Both the position numbers and the translations under genes were made by a program. A stretch of 64,000 nucleotides of DNA from Volvariella volvacea V23 (lineage: Eukaryota; Basidiomycota; Agaricomycetes; Agaricales; Pluteaceae): contig KB722738.1 in assembly GCA_000349905.1 (NCBI GenBank), forward strand, positions 1,173,551 through 1,237,550. The letters run 5' to 3'. The notes below the pieces were generated by a model. That model saw only the letters and a list, made by a program, of their open reading frames with translations, was not told the origin of the DNA and did not search any database. Of the stretch, positions 58,101 through 64,000 are shown in pieces. How positions within the stretch are numbered: the stretch's first letter is position 1; every line of letters starts with the position of its first letter.

Positions 58101-59161
58101 TCATGACACGATATGCTCTCTGTACAGCGTGCCTTTGCCGCGACATCTGCTGGCATCGAAGGTGGAAAGAACTTGGCCGAAAGTGCCCAAGATCTGGAGC
58201 GAACAAGGAAGGCTATTAATGTGCAACTAGCAGAGTTCGACGCGGTTAAGAAGTCGCTTATGCGTGACCTACAGAACCGTTGTGAAAAGGTATGGACGGA
58301 TGTTCCGGGTATCACAACGCCAAGATTGAGTTATTCTTTGGCAACCTTGGCTTTAGGTGGTCGAGCTCGAAATCCAATTGGATGAAATCAAGGAGCAATA
58401 CAACAATGTCATTCGCAACAGCAACAGCAAAGCCCAACAGAAGAAAATGGCATTCCTTGAGCGTAACTTGGAGCAGTTGACACTAGTGCAAAAACAGGTG
58501 CGTCAGTTGCGGGCTCCAATGAAGTCTCCACTGCATATTAACTAAACTGGCTTCTAGCTCGTCGATCAAAACTCCGCACTGAAGAAAGAGGCCGGTATTG
58601 CAGAACGCAAGCTGTTGGCTCGGAATGAGCGGATACAGAACTTGGAAGCGATGCTCCAGGATGCGGACCGGCGGTTAGCCGTCCAGAACCAGAAATTCGA
58701 GGCTCAGCTAGCAGCCGTCAAAGAGCGATTGGATCAGGCTCGCGGTACGGAGCTGTTCTTCTGCTCTGATTCTGTGGAAGATTGTTGACCCTTGTTCGAT
58801 GTTATATATATAGCACAAAAGGCAGCGGCTTCATCCCCGCTGAGCTTTGGCAGGATCGCCAAACCACTGAGAGGAGGTGGTGGCGGCACAGCCCCAGCGC
58901 CCACATCGGTTCCTACACCCATTTCTGGTGGGGGCGGATCCGTTGCTAATCCCTTGACAAGAGTACAAAACGAGGACTCCGGGTACGTGATTTGTTAAGT
59001 GAAATACAAAAAGATAGTAACGATCCTTGGTGTGATAATAATGCTGCACGGTCAATCGGACAGGTCAAGTAAGTAATTTTATGAACCTGAGTGCCCAGAC
59101 AAAGCAAGACTGACATTGACTTTTAGCGAAACGGGCCTCTTGGTTCTTCAACAGTCGGTAA
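55180..59161 (+). CDS. KIN1: Kinesin-1 heavy chain (conventional kinesin)
   Basis: Plus-end motor for hyphal vesicle and dynein transport. The first exon, [12 protein letters not shown], joins to [20 protein letters not shown]. Motor motifs: [15 protein letters not shown] (P-loop), [14 protein letters not shown] (switch I), [17 protein letters not shown] (switch II), [36 protein letters not shown] and the neck [16 protein letters not shown] long coiled-coil stalk follows to about 58.7 kb, then [12 protein letters not shown], which holds the IAK autoinhibition motif of kinesin-1 tails, and a Gly/Pro-rich end. Two late introns, with a small exon supplying GTCAA, restore the C-terminus [12 protein letters not shown], the ending of fungal conventional kinesins. 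At least eight introns. Confidence 0.94.
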
Positions 59162-60029
59162 TGTAAGGCGGCCACATATGAGAAGCTCGGAGTAATGTAC
59201 ATTCGCTGTCGTGTCTATTTACTTGTTATGCACGGGTACATACGATGAACGGATTCTTTGCCTGGTGTATCTAAACTGGCGGACGGTCAATTTTTGCTAG
59301 GTCAGGCACGGGTGGATAAGTATTTAAGACTAAGCAAGGGCAGGGTGGAGAGCGGTTACGTTGGAGGGGCTGCGAAGGGCCACCCTGGCAGATGGAGCCA
59401 CGGAGTTACGTAGAGTGGAATCGGGGAAGTAGGGAAGAGGCAGAAGAGGCAGAGGCAAAGAGCGACGAGGTGATCGCAGCTGGGGGATCGAGAGATGGCG
59501 TCACGGGGTGCAGGCTCAGATGCTGGGCGCGTCAAGTGGACGGCGACTGGCACGGCGGAAAGGGACATGGCCGGAAGAGGCTAGCTATTTTGATCCCGTT
59601 GAAACAAGGGACAAATAAGTGACAAATAATAAAAAGGGATATTTTGGTGAAATGCAAAAAATGATTGAATAATATTGCCTCCGTTGGATTGGGTCGTTTA
59701 ATTCCGTCTGGTGTTATTCGCCTGCTCAGCCCATGTCCAGGTCCCTCGGCCTCCTTGCTACTGTCGTCTAGTTGTCTTTCCTTTCCCTCCTCGACCTCCT
59801 CTTCGTCTCCTGGCCCGTTTCTTGCTTCCCATAGTTCAAAGTCGGTCGCGTCTCTTCTCCTCCACCGCGCGCGTCTCCTCACCCCGCATTAGCTTTAATC
59901 TCTTCCTCGTTGCTATAATTTTTTTCGTCATTTAGTGCGCCAATACGCCCCGTGCTTAGCCTCCAGACGCATCCAGGGCCAACCAGCTTTCCTTCCACTA
60001 GCACCTAATATCATATCCAATTCAACCCA
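59162..60029. promoter_or_regulatory. Long intergenic region upstream of the PUF gene
   Basis: 868 bp between two plus-strand genes. From about 59340 to 59560 it is purine- and G-rich; from about 59740 to 59900 it is strongly C/T-rich on the plus strand, consistent with an upstream promoter or long 5' UTR of the PUF gene. Open frames in both directions are low-complexity products of this bias. No gene is recognised. Confidence 0.5.
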
Positions 60030-63000
60030 ATGTCTGGTGATACCTCTCGCAAACCCTCGGGCTCTTCAACTCATTCGGCCAATCAGTCCCCATCAAGCTC
60101 CCCGAATCACAACGTATGCTCGTTGTTCCCTCATCATCCGTCTTCACCGAGGTCACGCGTTTCATCGTGTTCTATTTCTAGGCACAGACACAGCGTCGTT
60201 TGAACAGCGGACCACCTGCGAGCATGTACGGAGTCGGTATGGGCACCGCAAACAGCCTTAAGCCAGGACTCAATACTGGCTGGCAGGTCAGTGCTGTTAG
60301 CAATCGACATCTGCCCATAAACGGGCCATCTCACCAATCATCACTGTATTTTTCAGGTCTGGGGTGCAGGGGCTCCCTCGTCCAAGAGGAACGCATCCAT
60401 ATCGTCCGCGGCGAGTGCAAACGATATACCGTCGCAGAGTGACTCGAATTATCGCACCGGTCTGGCTGAGGGTTGGCCAGCTTCAAGGCCAACAAGCGGC
60501 AGCTGGGATGATGTCAATGAGTCTTCCCAGAAAAAGGACTTTGCTCAGATGGTGAGTTTTTACGTGGGACGCGTCCTGTTTCCCCACACGTATCATGTCA
60601 TTAAATCCGTAATCAAATAGGACACGCACTCTCAATTGAATCTTCATCAAGCAAGGCAGAGGCAGGCTGCGACAACGCAGCCAAGCGCATTTTCGGGTCC
60701 TCGCATGGTACGTGTTAATGTAATAATTTTTACCTTTTCTTTGCCTCCTTGTCCAGATCGCCGCCTCTGACTATTCATGGCCGTTAGGACGACCGATCAA
60801 CAGGGTCCAAAAATGGACAGTTTTCGCCACAAAGATATGATGGCGCTCTCGGCAAAGATCCTTCTTCCCGTTACCCTTCATCGCCTACCAGAGCTTTCGG
60901 TTCAAGTCCCTTTTCCGGTCAGCAAAATGGTATCCAGGGCTCTTACGACACCCTGCAAACATCGAACACCGTGAATGACGATCTCACCCTTGCCCTGAGG
61001 GGCATGGCGGTGGAGGACGATTATAGTGTTCAAAATCGGAGGGAGGTTCCTTCTCAAGGAAACACTCAGCCACCACACCCAGCACTTCGAGGCCCTCCGA
61101 TGCCGCACCCCCGTGGTCCATACACCAGCTACCCACAAACCGATTTTTCGTACTACTCTAGCCGAGATTCTTACCCCGACTATCCCTATGCGTATGAACC
61201 TTATAGAGGTCCCTCCGACCCTTCCATGTATACCTCTCCTGTTGTCAGTAGTGCTTCACCTGGCGCCCTTTTCCCCAGTGTTTCTCCTCAATCTCTTCAT
61301 CCTGCTGCCATCTCTGACATGCACCGCCAGCAACCAAGCGTATTTTTCGAGTATCCTGGGACTCGACCAGCTTCGCAGTATTACTATCCCGCCCACAACG
61401 CGTTGTATGCCCAGCCACAGCACTCCCCCATGCTTACACCCCAGCTGGCGCATACAACGCCCGCGACTCTAGCAGATAAAAAAAGAGAGATGCAGGCAAG
61501 TTTTATGCGTAAAAAAAAGTTGAATGACGTCCTCACGAATTACCTTTTTAGTATAACATCACCCAGCAAATTGCCTCTCAGAATATGCTATATGGCCCTG
61601 TTCGTTCAACCCCCTCCCCCCTCCCTCAAGCCTTTGTTCCAACGTTTGATTATGCGACTCAGATGTCGATGATGTTGCCTGGTGGTGGGCTTTATGCTCC
61701 CAGCCCACACATGTTCCCGCACAACGTTCGTAACGGTCGACGCGGCGAGGGTGATGGACATCCACTGCGGAGCGCTCTCTTGGACGAATTCCGTGCCAAC
61801 AAGTCACGCAAATGGGAGCTTCGGGTTGGTATCGGTTTGTTTGTTCAAGTTCAGATCGTGCTCATTGTATTTTTGGATTAGGATATTTTTGGTTACATTG
61901 TTGAGTTCAGCGGGGATCAACACGGCTCGCGATTCATCCAGCAAAAACTAGAGACAGCTTCCAGCGAGGAAAAACAAATAGTTTTCGACGAAATCGTTCC
62001 TAATAACGCTTTACAACTTATAACAGACGTATTTGGTAATTATGTAAGTTATGTCTTAGTGCAAGAGGCTTAACATCTGGTATTGACGCAACTTCCTCCA
62101 TCGCAGGTTATTCAGAAATTGTTTGAACATGGCACGCAAGTTCAAAAGACTGTATTGGCCAATACTATGGAGGGACATGTCCTGACGTTATCTTTACAAA
62201 TGTATGGGTGCCGCGTCGTCCAGAAGGTGATCATAGCGCACTGATCTTATGACGATGATTATTGACCGCCTTTTATCAGGCAATTGAATACATTCTTCCT
62301 GAGCAACAAGGATCCTTTGTTCGGGAGCTCGAACCGCATGTCCTAAAATGCGTCAAAGATGCTAATGGAAACCATGTACGTTATGAGGGCCTAGCTGTTA
62401 GTATACAATGTCTGACAATGTTGTACAGGTCATCCAGAAACTAATTGAGCGAGTGTCGCCGGACCGCCTCGCATTCGTTAATGCATTCCGTGGAAATGTT
62501 TATGAACTATCCACTCACCCCTATGGCTGTCGCGTTCTCCAGAGATGTCTAGAGCATCTGCCGGATGACCAGACAAGACCGTTGTTGGATGAATTACACA
62601 AGTACACCATTAATTTGATGCAAGACCAGTTTGGTGTACGTACCCTACTAGATGGCGGGATTTCAAGTGCTTACGACCGGTTTAGAATTATGTCATTCAA
62701 TTCGTTCTTGAGCACGGCAAACCCCAAGATCGTGCACAAGTAATTTCGAGGTTGAGAGGTCAGATGCTTCAGATGGCTAGGCATAAGTTTGCCTCCAATG
62801 TCTGCGAAAAGGCTCTAGTCTGCGCCGATTCTGAAAGTCGCAAACAATTGATTGATGAAATCATGACCCCGAAACAAGATGGGGTCAGTCCAATTGTCAC
62901 GATGATGAAGGATCAGTTTGCCAGTATGTTTTGGATGTTCCTGAACGGGTCGTAAAATCCTCACGATTTACCAGATTATGTCTTGCAACGCGCTCTATCA

Positions 63001-63251
63001 GTCGTCGAAGGGGAGCAAAGGGATATCCTCGTCGGCAAGGTTCGACCTCAACTCGTCAGCATGAGAAGGTACTCTAGTGCATACAGCAAACACCTTGTTG
63101 CCAGTGAGTACACCTTTATGGAGGGTTTTGGACACGCATTAATTATTTTGCAGTCGAGCGTTTGTTGGAGAAATTCCCACCCACACCCGAGTCCAGTAGC
63201 AATAATACTAACCACGGTCTGAACGTCATCCCACCTGAACTCCTTCACTAG
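60030..63251 (+). CDS. Pumilio/Puf3-type PUF-domain RNA-binding protein
   Basis: Post-transcriptional regulator that binds 3' UTRs. The N-terminal part ([20 protein letters not shown]...) is long, Ser/Pro/Gln/Tyr-rich and disordered. The C-terminal part, about 61.7-63.15 kb, is a full set of eight PUF repeats once introns are removed. The RNA-contact residues in order are SRFIQ (R1), NYVIQ (R2), CRVVQ (R3), NHVIQ (R4), CRVLQ (R5), NYVIQ (R6, across an intron), SNVCE (R7) and NYVLQ (R8, across an intron). With the established PUF code this predicts 5'-UGUANAUA, the Puf3/Pumilio site. The protein ends after the pseudo-repeat at VIPPELLH (stop 63249-63251). Confidence 0.95.
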
Positions 63252-63766
63252 CGCCTTTCACTTATCGCCTCATTCGTTTTCTCCTGCTTCATACATTTTT
63301 ACCGTTCCTCTTCGTAAGCTGCTCATTTCCTGATCTATCCTTACCGCACTATCATAATTTCTGCAATCATCGTCATTACACATTACGCTGCCGCATACCA
63401 CTGGACATCTCCAATCTAATTGCAAATCTGTCGTCATCGTTGGATACTTGGGGCCTTTGATTTAGTGTTAATACCTCTGGCTTCTTGTTAATCATACCTT
63501 CACTAGGAATTTTTGGTTACTGTAGCCAACTGCATAGCTTTGCATTCACACTGATCGTATCATTAATTTTGGATGGCCTTTGGGTCTGCATTTGTTTCTG
63601 GTGTGATGGAAACTTGATGGAGAGTATGAATTTCGTGACGTGTCGAGCAAAGCCGACCAAACACCGTGAAACAGCGGTCTGCATCTCAAGCCCAGTGTGT
63701 AGAACTTGGCACAGTCTCCCTTTCGTTCTATTGCGCCTCTCGTTGCAAGGGAATATCTAGCCGCCA
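63252..63766. other. PUF 3' region and promoter of the next gene
   Basis: 515 bp between two plus-strand genes. It is T/C-rich for the first 200 bp (likely the PUF 3' UTR). Nothing else was recognised. Confidence 0.6.
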
Positions 63767-64000
63767 ATGAACGGGGTTGAAGCAGCAGCCTCGTTATTTG
63801 GCTCCGAGGAGTCTTCATCGTCAGACCCATTTGCCGCAATCGTAGGTCCAGAGCAAGGAGCCAACAACTCAGCCGCTGGTGATTTGTTCAGCTCGTCGAG
63901 CGGGTATGCAGAACAAGATTTCTTCTCATCTACCTCTAAGGACCAACAACCGCTTGGCCTTACACGACAAGACCCCCATGGAACGGTAGGCCAACATAAC
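63767..64000 (+). CDS. SEC16: Probable COPII coat assembly protein Sec16, N-terminal fragment
   Basis: ATG 63767 opens a frame that runs without stop to the window end (78 codons). It begins MNGVEAAASLFGSEESSSSD, then PFAAIVGPEQG and a Ser/Gln/Asp-rich disordered stretch, DLFSSSSGYAEQDFFSS. The EAAASLFG...DPFA opening resembles basidiomycete Sec16 proteins, scaffolds of ER exit sites, but only a low-complexity N-terminus is available, so another disordered protein is possible. Confidence 0.5.
   Translation, partial: MNGVEAAASLFGSEESSSSDPFAAIVGPEQGANNSAAGDLFSSSSGYAEQDFFSSTSKDQQPLGLTRQDPHGTVGQHN

Noticed and set aside
59392..59935. Several open frames on both strands upstream of the PUF gene
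   Set aside because: They arise from strongly purine- or pyrimidine-biased sequence, lack domains and look like promoter DNA.

Overview
The window is nuclear DNA of a filamentous basidiomycete, most likely an Agaricomycete. The evidence is gene density (about 25 protein genes in 64 kb), many introns of roughly 45-60 nt per gene, short intergenic gaps with shared promoters, a cell-wall alpha-1,3-glucan synthase, a fungal STE11-type MAPKKK with SAM and Ras-binding-like domains, and a fungal-type protein kinase-like protein. Genes were rebuilt by joining exons across GT...AG introns. Many products are recognisable core eukaryotic proteins. I saw no transposon, CRISPR array, viral segment or biosynthetic cluster. 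One run of 100 N (15027-15126) marks an assembly join inside the glucan synthase gene.

Layout, 1-16 kb: the 3' part of an F-box/LRR-like gene (+), histone H2B (-), a class I SAM methyltransferase (-), a sphingoid long-chain-base kinase (+), the mitochondrial FAS II dehydratase HTD2 (+), a PRCC-domain protein (-), and an 8-kb alpha-1,3-glucan synthase (-). The glucan synthase shares a 774-bp promoter region with STE11 (+, 17-20.8 kb).

20.8-36 kb: a minus-strand series of TRM1 (tRNA m2,2G26 methyltransferase), ATX1 (copper chaperone), an APC/LAT amino-acid permease and MTR3 (exosome). MTR3 is head-to-head with an NSRP1-type splicing factor (+). Then come a protein kinase-like gene (-), a small RRM protein matching only the N-terminal half of CYP33/PPIE (+), TAF13 (-) and a DUF4211 protein (-).

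36-64 kb: a very large, tentatively UNC80-like protein (+), DPM2 (-), TRAPPII subunit TRS120 (+), VPS55 (-), kinesin-5 (-), elongation factor ELF1 (+), kinesin-1 heavy chain (+), a PUF protein with a Puf3/Pumilio-type recognition code (+), and the first 78 codons of a probable SEC16 (+).

Some neighbours share a theme: DPM2, TRS120 and VPS55 act in the secretory/endosomal system; MTR3 and NSRP1 act in RNA processing; kinesin-5 and kinesin-1 flank ELF1. Most of the order looks like ordinary fungal gene packing. I did not find a convincing new multi-gene system. The more unusual points are gene-level: a scaffold gap that appears to have zero real length and splits a catalytic codon; two genes whose first coding exon is only the ATG; a possible N-terminal acylation signal on the sphingoid-base kinase; an out-sized TRM1 intron and a possible AUG-less TRM1 presequence; and a cyclophilin relative without its cyclophilin domain.
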